Assembly (NCBI GenBank): GCA_021811005.1
Contig: JAJZPY010000042.1
Location: 1 to 16,576, forward strand
DNA length: 16,576 nucleotides
Reading direction: 5' to 3'
DNA from: Pseudomonadota bacterium
GTDB lineage: Bacteria > Pseudomonadota > Gammaproteobacteria > Burkholderiales > Ferrovaceae
Shown here: positions 7,415 through 14,576 of the stretch, piece after piece
How positions within the stretch are numbered: the first letter of the stretch is position 1
Layout: every line of letters starts with the position of its first letter
Made by a program: the position numbers and the translations under genes
The notes under the pieces: generated by a model
The model's database searches: none
What the model was told of the DNA's origin: nothing
What the model saw: only the letters and a program-made list of their open reading frames with translations

Positions 7415-8131
7415 TCAGTGCGCTCCGGTGGCGATTTCATCGCCTTTGGCCAGATGCTGCAGCACCTGCGGCTGCAGCACGATGAGGCGCCGGTGGTCTT
7501 TTTCCACGACGCCCTGCTTGATGAGGATTTGCAGCGCGCGCGACACGCTTTCGCGGCTGACGTTGGCCATGGTGGCCAGCGCCTGCTGGGTGGGCAGGTT
7601 TTCGATGACGGCACCCTGACCGCCGGGCAAGGACGTGACGGTGTCGTTGAGCACGGAAAAAATGCGCGCATGGGCGCGCGCGGCGCTCAGGGCGGCGCGC
7701 AGGCGCGCGGCTTCGCGGATGGTGTGGCACAGCCGCTTCATGACGCGTTCCGCCACCAGCGGATGGCGCGTCATGAGTTCGTTGGCGGTGGCGCGGGGCA
7801 AAAAGCCGATCACGGTGTCGCCCAGGGAAACCAGCGTGGAGGTGACAGGCTGGCCGTCGATGACCGCCACTTCGCCCCAGAAATCACCCGGGTCAAGAAA
7901 ATGGATGCCCACTTCGCGCCCGTCCTGGGAAAAGGAAATCACCTGCAGCTTGCCGGACACCACCAGCAGCAGCGAATCGGCGGGCGACCCTTGCTGCAGC
8001 ACCACCTGGCGCTGCGGAAAGTACTGGAAACGCACCAGTGCTTCCAGCTGTTTCAGGAGCGCCGGATCAAGTCCCTGCAGCAATTGTTGCTGGCGCAGGG
8101 CTTCCGTGGGGTTGACGACGATTTTCTTCAT
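7415..8131 (-). CDS. Crp/Fnr-family transcriptional regulator
   Basis: A 238-residue regulator with a cyclic-nucleotide-binding-like beta barrel at about 28-125 (VVLQQGSPADSLLLVVSGKL, HFLDPGDFWGEVAVIDGQPVTS), a dimer helix at about 125-155, and a C-terminal winged helix with recognition region TQQALATMANVSRESVSRALQIL (180-202). It lacks the N-terminal cysteine cluster of Fnr, so it is not an iron-sulfur oxygen sensor. The barrel has no exact cAMP-binding RXS signature that I can confirm, so its effector is unknown. No Shine-Dalgarno sequence precedes the ATG at 8131, and a good promoter lies so close that the transcript would be nearly leaderless. The stop abuts the protease start, so it may control the protease and exporter genes. 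Confidence 0.92.
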   Translation of the reverse strand: MKKIVVNPTEALRQQQLLQGLDPALLKQLEALVRFQYFPQRQVVLQQGSPADSLLLVVSGKLQVISFSQDGREVGIHFLDPGDFWGEVAVIDGQPVTSTLVSLGDTVIGFLPRATANELMTRHPLVAERVMKRLCHTIREAARLRAALSAARAHARIFSVLNDTVTSLPGGQGAVIENLPTQQALATMANVSRESVSRALQILIKQGVVEKDHRRLIVLQPQVLQHLAKGDEIATGAH

Positions 8132-8142
8132 GAGAAGGGTGC

Positions 8143-8171
8143 ATTCTAGGGGATAGCCCCGCCCGGTTCAA
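8143..8171 (-). promoter_or_regulatory. Sigma70-like promoter for the Crp/Fnr gene
   Basis: On the minus strand TTGAAC (8171-8166) and TAGAAT (8148-8143) are separated by exactly 17 nt. Predicted transcription start is about 8136, only about 5 nt before the ATG. The spacer contains the palindrome GGGGATAGCCCC (8149-8160), which could be an operator. The -35 element overlaps the stop codon of the upstream glycosyltransferase gene. Confidence 0.55.
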
Positions 8172-10951
8172 TTTGCGTCCGGCGGCGGGTAGGTGGCCGC
8201 GGCCACTTTTTCCAGCAGGGCACGGATCGCGTCGTGATCCATTTCCGACAGGCGGTTTTCGCGCCAGACGTATTCGTCGTGGATGACGAGCCCGTTTTCC
8301 CGGTAGAAGGACGCCAGGCTCGTGAGCATGCGGCGCGGGTCGTAGCGTTCCTTGAGGTAGCGCGGCCCCATTTTGACTTCCTTCTGGTAGGCCACGTGTT
8401 CATGCCACACCCAGGAGGCCGGGCTGTTCACCAGGCGGTGGCCCTGATGGCGCAGGGCGAACGACACGCCGGCGTCCTCGAAAATGTTGGGATAGCCCGC
8501 ATGCAGGAACGGCGCCGGGTTGACCGTGAACAGGGTGGCGCCGATGGGGCACCAGTCGCAGTCGTGAAACTCGGCCGTTTCCAGGTCGTAGCAGTTCTGC
8601 CCCCGGCTGTAGAGGGCCAGGTGCACCAGCCCGTCGTCCAGCAGCTCGGCATAGCCGCCGCAGCATTGCAGGGCGCCGTCGGGAAAAATGATCTTGGCCG
8701 TGACGGCCGCGATGGCGGGGTCGCTGCAGGCGCGCACCAGCAGCTCTTCCAGCCAGCCTTCCTCCGCCAGCTCGTCGTTGTCGAACACCACGAACCAGTC
8801 GCCGCGTGCCAGCGAGAGCGCCTGCCGGCGCCCCTGGGCCGGGCCCAGGTTGTGGTCGGCATAATGCACCGTGAGGTCGGCAAACTGCCCTTCCACGTGT
8901 TCCTTGAGAAACGCCACGGTTTCCGCGTCCGAGCCGTTGTCCAGCAGGATGATTTCGTGGGGCACGCGCACCGTGGCCTTGAGGCTTTTGATGGCTTCCA
9001 GGGTCTGGTTGTACTTGCCGAAGGACAGCATGATGAAGGACAGGCGCTTGTGGAAATGGCCGGCGCGGATGTCCCGGCGCAGGCGCGCTTCCCGCTTGAT
9101 GGTGTCCACGGCCTGTGCCTGGCGCTGGTTGGCGGTTTCCGTGGCCTGTCCGCCGTGCAGGCGGTGGGTGTAGACGAAATGCGGCACATAGCGAAACTGG
9201 GAACTGCGATGGTGGAAGGCCGCGCGCATCAGCAGGTCGTAGTCCTGCGCCGTGTCAAAACGCGCATCGAACAGACCCACCCGGGCGAACACGTCGCGCC
9301 GGACCATCTTGAAATGGGTGGCGTACATGGCTTCCAGGTTTTCTTCGAAATAGTCCTGGCGCGGCAGGTCCTGGAAACAGATGCGGTTGATTTCCTTCCC
9401 GTCCGGGCCGATGTTGATGCGCCCCGAATGGGAATAGACCGTTTCCGGCTTCCAGTAGCGCAGGCAGGTTTCCACCGCCTCGGGCGCCAGAAAATCGTCG
9501 CAGTCGAGGAAAGCGATGATTTCCCCGCGGGAGACCTTGAGCGCACGGTTCTGGCTGCGGGAAATGCCCATGTTCTGCGCGTTTGACAGCAGCAGGAAGC
9601 GCGGGTCGGCCCTGAAACGCGCCAGGATTTCCCCCACGCGCGGATCGGTGGAAGCATCGTCCACCACCACCACTTCCAGGGCATCGTAGGTCTGGCCCAG
9701 CGCGCTTTGCAGGCACTGTTCAAGATAGTCCGCGTGGTTGAAAACCGGCACCACCAGGCTCACCAGGGGGTGCCCGGACAGCCGCCCGGAAAAAACCGGC
9801 TGCGCGCGCGCTGCGGACTCGCGCGACAGCACGTGCAACAGGCGGCGCTTCAGGATGGCCGGCACCAGCGGGCGCAGCATGGCCAGCCGGCGGGAGCGGT
9901 AGAGCCGGCGCAGCAGGCTCAGCAGCGCCCCCCTGGGCCTGAACTGCGCGCAGGCCGCCTTGCAGCCGCGCACCCGGCGCGCCAGGGCACGCAGCGGCGC
10001 CGTGATGCGCCAGGAGGTGGACTGCAGGATCCGTTCGCGCTCCTGTTCCGAGGCCCACAGCGCCTGCAGGGATTCGTCACGCGCCCGGTTGGCGTCGGTG
10101 AGGGTTTCGTTCAGGGTTTGTACGGCAGCGAGCGCCCCGTCCCGTTCGATCAAGGCCCCGTCGCGCGCCTGGCTGGCAACCGTCAGGGCCTGGTTCGCTT
10201 CTTCCAGCAGACGCCCCTGCAACCGCAGGCGCGCGACCAGGTCGCGCCGGTCTTCCACCGACCAGCGCGCCGGCCACTTGGCCAGCACCTGGTCCAGGGC
10301 CCGGGCCGCGCGGGTGCTGTCCGCCTGCACGCCCTCCCCGGCCCCTTCGTGGATGGAATAGTTGGCCGAAATGCCGGGACAATGCACAAAGGGTCCGCGG
10401 GTGCGCAGCTGCAGCAGGAAATCCCAGTCCTCGAACAGGTCGAAGGCTTCATCGAAACGGCAGCCCTCAGGCCCTTCCAGTGCGGAACGGCGAAACAGCA
10501 GGGCATGGACCGGAATGTAGTTCTCCGCCAGCAGGCGCACCGGGTCGAACGGTTCGTCGAATACCCGGCCGGCACGGGTTTCCCCCTCCCCCTCGTGCAG
10601 GCAGCGCACGCCGGCGTAGGCCGCCACGCTGCCCTGATCCTGCTGCAGGGCGGCCACCAGCCGCTCCAGATGGGGCGGGTCGAACCAGTCGTCGTCGTCC
10701 AGCAGCACCAGCAGGTCCCCGCGCGCGGCCTGCAGGCCCACGTTGGCTGCCCGGCTGCGCGGCAAGGCCACGCCCTGCTCCACCAGGCGCACGGGCAAGG
10801 TGCCCGCCGGCGGCAGGGGGGAATGGGCGGCGCCGCGCGCATTGACCACCACCACTTCCACTTGGGGGTAGGTCTGGTTTCCCACCGAAGCGAGCGCGCG
10901 CGCCAGCGTGGGGCGGTCCATGCTGCGCACGACCACGCTCACGAGCGGCAT
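8168..10951 (-). CDS. Three-domain family 2 glycosyltransferase
   Basis: A 927-residue protein with three GT-A domains. Counting from the ATG at 10951: domain 1 at about 4-210 has LVSVVVRSMDRP and the metal motif DDDDW (85-89). A coiled-coil-like linker at 245-310 is followed by STSWRITAPLRAL (312-324), a linker motif common in such enzymes. Domain 2 at about 396-600 has LVSLVVPVFNHADYLEQCL and DCDD (483-486). Domain 3 at about 637-850 has LSFIMLSFGKYNQTL and DND (724-726). There is no membrane segment, so it is probably cytoplasmic, adding several sugars to one growing chain. A GTG at 10984 would add 11 residues. I prefer the ATG, since neither start has a Shine-Dalgarno sequence and the extra codons look non-coding. 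Sugar specificity is not readable. Confidence 0.9.
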   Translation of the reverse strand: MPLVSVVVRSMDRPTLARALASVGNQTYPQVEVVVVNARGAAHSPLPPAGTLPVRLVEQGVALPRSRAANVGLQAARGDLLVLLDDDDWFDPPHLERLVAALQQDQGSVAAYAGVRCLHEGEGETRAGRVFDEPFDPVRLLAENYIPVHALLFRRSALEGPEGCRFDEAFDLFEDWDFLLQLRTRGPFVHCPGISANYSIHEGAGEGVQADSTRAARALDQVLAKWPARWSVEDRRDLVARLRLQGRLLEEANQALTVASQARDGALIERDGALAAVQTLNETLTDANRARDESLQALWASEQERERILQSTSWRITAPLRALARRVRGCKAACAQFRPRGALLSLLRRLYRSRRLAMLRPLVPAILKRRLLHVLSRESAARAQPVFSGRLSGHPLVSLVVPVFNHADYLEQCLQSALGQTYDALEVVVVDDASTDPRVGEILARFRADPRFLLLSNAQNMGISRSQNRALKVSRGEIIAFLDCDDFLAPEAVETCLRYWKPETVYSHSGRINIGPDGKEINRICFQDLPRQDYFEENLEAMYATHFKMVRRDVFARVGLFDARFDTAQDYDLLMRAAFHHRSSQFRYVPHFVYTHRLHGGQATETANQRQAQAVDTIKREARLRRDIRAGHFHKRLSFIMLSFGKYNQTLEAIKSLKATVRVPHEIILLDNGSDAETVAFLKEHVEGQFADLTVHYADHNLGPAQGRRQALSLARGDWFVVFDNDELAEEGWLEELLVRACSDPAIAAVTAKIIFPDGALQCCGGYAELLDDGLVHLALYSRGQNCYDLETAEFHDCDWCPIGATLFTVNPAPFLHAGYPNIFEDAGVSFALRHQGHRLVNSPASWVWHEHVAYQKEVKMGPRYLKERYDPRRMLTSLASFYRENGLVIHDEYVWRENRLSEMDHDAIRALLEKVAAATYPPPDAN

Positions 10952-10988
10952 TGCGATTGAAGACAAAGGGTTTTCAGACTCCACGAAA

Positions 10989-11024
10989 ATTACACAACCA
11001 GGCCACTTTTCAAGTGGTTGTCAA
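10989..11024 (-). promoter_or_regulatory. Possible control element with stem-loop upstream of the glycosyltransferase gene
   Basis: The minus strand carries a perfect TTGACA (11024-11019), then the inverted repeat CCACTT-GAA-AAGTGG (11016-11002), and TGTAAT (10994-10989). The TTGACA to TGTAAT distance is 24 nt, too long for a normal promoter, so either another -35 is used or the inverted repeat is an operator or weak terminator for the kinase gene upstream. It is the only structured element in the 127 nt between the two genes. Confidence 0.3.
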
Positions 11025-11078
11025 TGTACAGGGCAGGATCAAGAAAGGCAAAGTAGCCTGCGGCAACAACCCGGGTTC

Positions 11079-12455
11079 TCAAATGCGGGACAGCAGCGTT
11101 TCGTTGGCCCGCGCAATGGCCCGGAACGCCGGGGAAACGTCGTCCCGGGCAGCCACCGCTTGCCAGAATTGCAGGGCCACCGCGGCGGCCGTGCGGTCGG
11201 TGTCTGGCTGCAACGCCAGGGTGCGTGCCACGATTTCGCCGCGTTCCGGCGCATAGAGCATGGGCAGCATGTCGTAGGCCGGGGCAAGGGTGAGCGCAGG
11301 AGGTGCCCGCCCGTCCAGATGATCGTCGCGGAAAAAGGAAACGTTGCCGTGGTGCATGTCGCTGTTCCCGATGCAGCGACCGAACGCTTCAAGGAAACGA
11401 AGGGCATCGGCATCTGCGCGGGACACCATCCCGAGCGCCACCAGGCTGGCCGCCGTGTCCGTCCAGGAGGCACGACGGCCGACGAACTCGTCATCGAGCG
11501 TGGCCAGGGTCACGACGCCGGCACGGGCATTTTCTCCGCTGCGGTCGAAACGATCCACTTCCAGGTAAATGCGGCTTTGCCCGCGCACGAGGCGGGACGT
11601 GGCCGATGCGACCGTCCGGATGCGGTTGCCGGCCAGCGTTTCCAGCGCCACCTGCTCGGCCACCAGAAGATCCTTCCAGCGGATTGCCACGGGGTCTTCC
11701 CCTTCCGGCGAAAACTTCACGATCACGTTCCGGACCTGCCCGTGAGCCCGGTAGCGCGTGACGAACTTGGGAAATTCCCCTGCGGCGGAAGATCCGGGAA
11801 ACTCGCCGGCCACGGATTGTTGCGCCATGCGGTCGAAAAGTGCCGGCAACCCGGACGGATCCCGGTCCACGGGAGCCTCCGCCCGGGGCACGCCCGCATC
11901 ATCCAGGTTGGCCTGTCCCAGAACCAGGTTTCCCGGGGCGTCTGCGCCTTTGGATGCCAGGATGAAAAAAGCCTCCGGGTCCGACCACTCCTGTGGATTG
12001 CCCGCAACGTGCAACGCGCCCGCCCAGGCCCGGCAGAATGCCCGCCCCACATAGCCCTGCGGCACCATGTCGCGCACAAACCAGGGCAGGCCTGCAAAGT
12101 ACCGGATGCGCTCGCGACCCGGAGCCGTGCCTTCCTGCGCGCTGAACACGAATCCGCCGCCGCACAGGGCGGACAGAACCCCGATCCGGGCTGCAACCGG
12201 GCCGGGCCCGTTGCAGGCATGAAGCGGCACGGAAAGCGGCAACCCCCGAATGGACTGGCGCAGTCCATAGCCCACGGTTTTGCCGCCCATGCCAAAGCTC
12301 ACGAATTCCGTCGGCCGGGCGCTTTTCAGTTCACGCAAGGCACGGGAAAGGGTGGGCTGGGACAGGCGGGTGCGGCTCACCAGCTCGGCCACGGTCCGCA
12401 CCCCGGAAACCGAAAGGATGCCGTAGAGGGCTTCTGCATGAGGACCGAGGGCCAT
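11079..12455 (-). CDS. yjjJ: HipH/YjjJ-type HipA-fold serine/threonine kinase with N-terminal winged helix
   Basis: A 458-residue protein matching the single-gene HipA relatives called YjjJ or HipH in E. coli. Residues 5-65 form a winged helix (VAELVSRTRLSQPTLSRALREL). The kinase follows: a glycine-rich loop SSAAGEFPK (222-230), candidate ATP lysine K247 in NVIVKFSP, EVDRFDR (299-305), catalytic loop IGNSDMHHGN (362-371) with D366, and APAYDMLP with D395 as metal ligand. All key kinase residues appear present. No HipB-like antitoxin is encoded beside it, so the N-terminal winged helix may provide DNA binding itself. The ATG at 12455 has no Shine-Dalgarno sequence. HipA-type kinases phosphorylate translation factors, but the target here is unknown. 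Confidence 0.88.
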   Translation of the reverse strand: MALGPHAEALYGILSVSGVRTVAELVSRTRLSQPTLSRALRELKSARPTEFVSFGMGGKTVGYGLRQSIRGLPLSVPLHACNGPGPVAARIGVLSALCGGGFVFSAQEGTAPGRERIRYFAGLPWFVRDMVPQGYVGRAFCRAWAGALHVAGNPQEWSDPEAFFILASKGADAPGNLVLGQANLDDAGVPRAEAPVDRDPSGLPALFDRMAQQSVAGEFPGSSAAGEFPKFVTRYRAHGQVRNVIVKFSPEGEDPVAIRWKDLLVAEQVALETLAGNRIRTVASATSRLVRGQSRIYLEVDRFDRSGENARAGVVTLATLDDEFVGRRASWTDTAASLVALGMVSRADADALRFLEAFGRCIGNSDMHHGNVSFFRDDHLDGRAPPALTLAPAYDMLPMLYAPERGEIVARTLALQPDTDRTAAAVALQFWQAVAARDDVSPAFRAIARANETLLSRI

Positions 12456-12469
12456 GGTGTGCGAATAGA

Positions 12470-12492
12470 TATATGAATAATTAACTCATATA
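12470..12492. promoter_or_regulatory. Candidate operator TATATGA-N9-TCATATA
   Basis: Perfect 7-bp inverted repeats separated by 9 nt sit just upstream of the kinase start codon. A third TATATGA half-site lies at 12537-12543. The position is just downstream of the predicted transcription start, which would suit a repressor. Autorepression through the kinase's own winged helix is an inference. Confidence 0.45.
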
Positions 12493-12504
12493 ACTATACA
12501 CTGA

Positions 12505-12532
12505 TTTATAAAGATAAATTGCAAATTTTGAA
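12505..12532 (-). promoter_or_regulatory. Possible promoter of the HipH-like gene
   Basis: On the minus strand TTCAAA (12532-12527) and TATAAA (12510-12505) are 16 nt apart. Transcription would start near 12498, leaving a leader of about 43 nt that contains the candidate operator. AT-richness makes chance matches likely. Confidence 0.35.
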
Positions 12533-12549
12533 TTGATATATGAATAGAT

Positions 12550-12573
12550 AAAAACCATCGGGCTCGTCACGGT
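12550..12573 (-). terminator. Weak candidate terminator after the anti-sigma gene
   Basis: The minus strand reads ACCGT, a 10-nt loop, ATGGT and TTTTT, starting 8 nt after the anti-sigma stop. The stem is five pairs including one G-U, so it is weak. It would separate the sigma/anti-sigma unit from the kinase gene. Confidence 0.3.
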
Positions 12574-12580
12574 CGCTGCG

Positions 12581-12775
12581 CTACTCCCCGGGCCGCTCGC
12601 CCCCCTCCTCCGGCAGCCGGCGCAGGGCCTCGCGCAGGAATCCGATCTGGCGGCTGAAATGGGTGCAGCCGTCGCAGGCCATGAGGTGCAGGCGCAGGCC
12701 GGCCTTCTGCCACAGGGTCAGTTTGCCGTCCATGCCCCGGGACATCAGGGTGGTCGCTTCCTTGCAGTTAAGCAT
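12581..12775 (-). CDS. Small zinc-finger anti-sigma factor (ZAS/zf-HC2 type)
   Basis: A 64-residue cytoplasmic protein with the zinc-binding pattern of ZAS anti-sigma factors: C4 near the N terminus, then H30-x3-C34-x2-C37 in HLMACDGC. No membrane segment is present, so it is a soluble anti-sigma, plausibly releasing the sigma factor when its zinc site is oxidised or occupied by another metal. The ATG overlaps the sigma gene by 8 nt and GGAGAG lies 7 nt upstream, indicating coupled translation. Pairing with the adjacent sigma factor is inferred from this overlap. Confidence 0.88.
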   Translation of the reverse strand: MLNCKEATTLMSRGMDGKLTLWQKAGLRLHLMACDGCTHFSRQIGFLREALRRLPEEGGERPGE

Positions 12776-13334
12776 TGCGTGTCTCTCCGTGGAACCACCG
12801 GTCGTCCAGGCACAGCCGCAATCCCATGCGCGCCCGGTGCAGCACCACCATACAGTTGGTCGGACTCATGACCAGTTCCTTACAGATTTCTTCCGTTTCC
12901 AGCCCCAGCACTTCGCGCATCAGGAACACCCGGGCGGTTTTTTCGGGCAGGCGCGTCAGGCAGATTTCCAGCACCTGCCAGAACTGCCGGCTGTTGAGGC
13001 TCGCTTCCGGGTTGCCCCAGGCCGTGGGACTGGTCTCGTCGCGCCAGTGGCCGCGCTCGTCGAACAGGTCGTCGTAGGCGTCGTCGGGAATTTCCTCGAT
13101 GGCGGCCGTGGCCTGCGGCTGGCGCGCGCGTTCGCGCAGGATGTCCACGATCTTGTTCTTGAGAATGGCGAATACCCAGGTTTTCATCTGGGCGCGCTGG
13201 CTGAAGCGCGACAGGCCGGACAGGGCCGCGGCAAAAGTCTCCTGCACGGCGTCTTCGGCGAGCGCGTCGTCGCGCAATTGCAGGCGCGCAAATTTCAGCA
13301 GATCCCGGCGCAGCCCGGCGAGCTCGTTTTCCAT
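12768..13334 (-). CDS. ECF-type RNA polymerase sigma factor
   Basis: A 188-residue group 4 sigma factor. Region 2 is at about 8-75 (LAEDAVQETFAAAL, MKTWVFAILKNKIVDILRER) and region 4 at about 122-180 (LTRLPEKTARVFLMREVLGLETEEICKEL, then TNCMVVLHRARMGLRL). The linker is acidic and Trp-containing. It is divergent from the bufferin operon and followed by a coupled zinc anti-sigma gene. The same association occurs in betaproteobacteria: the gold-induced gig cluster of Cupriavidus metallidurans is controlled by the ECF factor RpoQ. No Shine-Dalgarno sequence precedes the ATG; an A/T tract lies directly upstream. Control of the buf operon is inferred from position and from a matching ECF promoter. 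Confidence 0.93.
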   Translation of the reverse strand: MENELAGLRRDLLKFARLQLRDDALAEDAVQETFAAALSGLSRFSQRAQMKTWVFAILKNKIVDILRERARQPQATAAIEEIPDDAYDDLFDERGHWRDETSPTAWGNPEASLNSRQFWQVLEICLTRLPEKTARVFLMREVLGLETEEICKELVMSPTNCMVVLHRARMGLRLCLDDRWFHGETRNA

Positions 13335-13356
13335 GAAAAATTTTTTTGTGGATGAC

Positions 13357-13384
13357 TGTAAGGATTCTGGGTGGCCGGCGACTA
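13357..13384 (+). promoter_or_regulatory. Candidate ECF-sigma promoter of the bufferin operon
   Basis: TGTAAG (13357-13362) and CGACTA (13379-13384) are spaced by 16 nt, the form of many ECF promoters (a GTAA-type -35 and CGNCTA-type -10). An A5T7 tract just upstream (13336-13347) could act as an UP element. Transcription would start near 13391, giving a leader of about 70 nt. Confidence 0.6.
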
Positions 13385-13392
13385 ATGGTCAA
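13364..13392 (-). promoter_or_regulatory. Candidate sigma70 promoter of the ECF sigma gene
   Basis: On the minus strand TTGACC (13392-13387) and CAGAAT (13369-13364) are separated by 17 nt. It lies on top of the plus-strand ECF promoter, so the two polymerases would compete. The -10 is imperfect. Confidence 0.4.
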
Positions 13393-13416
13393 GAAGGCCA
13401 CATCGCCCTCTTGAAC

Positions 13417-13433
13417 GCGGGGACCTTCCCCGC
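13417..13433 (+). other. GC-rich stem-loop in the buf operon leader
   Basis: GCGGGGA-CCT-TCCCCGC forms a perfect 7-bp stem with a 3-nt loop, about 26 nt after the predicted transcription start and 16 nt before the AAGGAG ribosome binding site. No U-run follows, so it is not a terminator. It may stabilise the mRNA 5' end or influence initiation at the precursor gene. Confidence 0.55.
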
Positions 13434-13461
13434 CCCAACCTCAATTGATAAGGAGTCTGTC

Positions 13462-13737
13462 ATGCAACAGCAAAAACGCAAACTGATCACCGCCACCCTG
13501 GGCAGCCTGCTGGTGCTGGGCCTTGCCGCCAGCGCCCACGCCGCCGACAAGAAGCCCGAAATGGAAAAATGCTTCGGCATCGCCAAGGCCGGCCACAACG
13601 ACTGCTCGAGCAACAAGAGCGCCCATTCCTGCGCCGGACAGGCCACCAAGGACCGCGACGCCATGGACTTTGTGGCCGTGCCCAAAGGCACCTGCGACAA
13701 GATCGCCGGCGGCACCGAAATGAAGAAGGCCATGTAA
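13462..13737 (+). CDS. bufA1: Bufferin precursor peptide (DUF2282, BufA-type)
   Basis: A 91-residue exported peptide. The signal peptide is at 1-27 (KRK, hydrophobic core LGSLLVLGLAA, cleavage after AHA). The mature part has exactly four cysteines, C37, C48, C57 and C78, in EKCFGIAKAGHNDCS, HSCAGQATKD and PKGTCDKI, the DUF2282 pattern. In studied bufferins such cysteines are partly converted to thiooxazole groups by a DUF692 enzyme, and the product binds copper in the periplasm. The start has a strong AAGGAG 6 nt upstream. The stop TAA overlaps the maturase ATG (TAATG), fixing translation of both genes together. The maturase and its partner follow directly, which supports the assignment. The metal bound here cannot be told from sequence. 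Confidence 0.93.
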   Translation: MQQQKRKLITATLGSLLVLGLAASAHAADKKPEMEKCFGIAKAGHNDCSSNKSAHSCAGQATKDRDAMDFVAVPKGTCDKIAGGTEMKKAM

Positions 13738-14576
13738 TGAAAGCCCTGCCCGCAATCTGGCCCCTCAATGCCGGCATCGGATTGCGGGCACCCCACACCC
13801 GTGAATTCCTGGCCCGGCGTCCGAAAGTGGGCTGGGTGGAAGTGCACAGCGAAAACTTTTTCGGCGGCGGCGCCCCGCTCGCCACCCTGCTGCAGGTGCG
13901 CGAACATTATCCCGTCAGCCTGCACGGCGTGGGCATGGGGCTGGCCTCGGCCGATGCCCTGGACCCGGGGCATCTGAACGCCCTGCGCCGCCTGTGCGAT
14001 GCCGTGGAGCCGGCGGCCGTGTCCGAGCACCTGTGCTGGAACCGGTCGCACGGCGTGGTGTTCAACGACCTGCTGCCGTTTCCCTACACCCGGGCCGCCC
14101 TCGACCACGTGGCCGCGCGCGTGCAGCAGGCGCAGGAGGCCCTGGGGCGCCCGCTGTTGCTGGAAAACCTGTCCAGCTACCTGGCGTTCAAGCGCAGCGA
14201 AATGACCGAAGGGGAGTTTCTGGCGGCACTGGCCCGGCGCACCGGCTGCGGCCTGCTGGTGGACCTGCAGAACCTGCACGTGAACGCCGTCAACCTGGGC
14301 ACCGACGTGCGGGCCCATCTGGACGCGCTGCCGGCCGAACGCGTGATGGAATACCACCTGGCGGGCGCGAGTCCGCAGGAAGGGTGCCTGGTGGACACGC
14401 ACGACGCGCCCGTGGATGAGGCCACCTGGGCCTTGTACGAAGCCGCGCTGGAACGCATCGGCCCGCGCCCCACCCTGATCGAATGGGACCAGGGCCTGCC
14501 GCACCTGCCGGTGCTGCTGGCCGAAGCCCGCAAAGCCCAGCACCGCCTGGAGGCCTGCCATGTCGCCCTTTGCTGA
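13737..14576 (+). CDS. bufB: DUF692 multinuclear non-heme iron oxidase, bufferin maturase (BufB-type)
   Basis: A 279-residue TIM-barrel enzyme of the DUF692/MNIO family, related to MbnB. It modifies cysteines of the precursor encoded immediately upstream. Likely iron ligands are H63 (SLHGVGMGL), H98 (SEHLCW), E143 (LLLENLSSY), D176/N179/H181 (LVDLQNLHVN), H207 (MEYHLAGA), D220/H222 (VDTHDAPV) and E249 (LIEWDQGLP). All usual positions look intact. The ATG overlaps the precursor stop, and the last 17 nt overlap the DUF2063 gene. The protein ends in EACHVALC, a Cys-His-containing tail that may simply result from this overlap. Confidence 0.95.
   Translation: MKALPAIWPLNAGIGLRAPHTREFLARRPKVGWVEVHSENFFGGGAPLATLLQVREHYPVSLHGVGMGLASADALDPGHLNALRRLCDAVEPAAVSEHLCWNRSHGVVFNDLLPFPYTRAALDHVAARVQQAQEALGRPLLLENLSSYLAFKRSEMTEGEFLAALARRTGCGLLVDLQNLHVNAVNLGTDVRAHLDALPAERVMEYHLAGASPQEGCLVDTHDAPVDEATWALYEAALERIGPRPTLIEWDQGLPHLPVLLAEARKAQHRLEACHVALC

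Larger units (their letters stand above)
12463..12552. repeat. AT-rich control region with repeated GATATATGAATA
   Basis: The 12-mer GATATATGAATA occurs at 12468-12479 and 12535-12546. The overlapping 9-mer GAATAGATA occurs at 12463-12471 and 12542-12550. The stretch is very AT-rich, in sharp contrast to the GC-rich genes on both sides, and contains the inverted site at 12470-12492. It lies between the kinase start and the end of the anti-sigma gene. Confidence 0.7.

Noticed and set aside
7415..8131. Regulator as an oxygen-sensing Fnr protein
   Set aside because: The N-terminal cysteine cluster needed for the iron-sulfur centre is absent.
4874..8149. 1091-codon open frame on the plus strand opposite the protease and regulator
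   Set aside because: It is antisense to two well-supported genes, its translation is low-complexity Gly/Arg/His/Val sequence with no domain, and long antisense frames are common in GC-rich DNA.
11068..11077. Perfect 10-bp palindrome AACCCGGGTT after the kinase gene
   Set aside because: It is short, single-copy, has no U-run and does not resemble the other control sites; it is expected by chance in GC-rich DNA.
11079..12455. Expectation of a HipB antitoxin gene next to the HipA-like kinase
   Set aside because: No small helix-turn-helix frame exists on either side; the protein has its own winged helix, as in the solitary HipH/YjjJ group.
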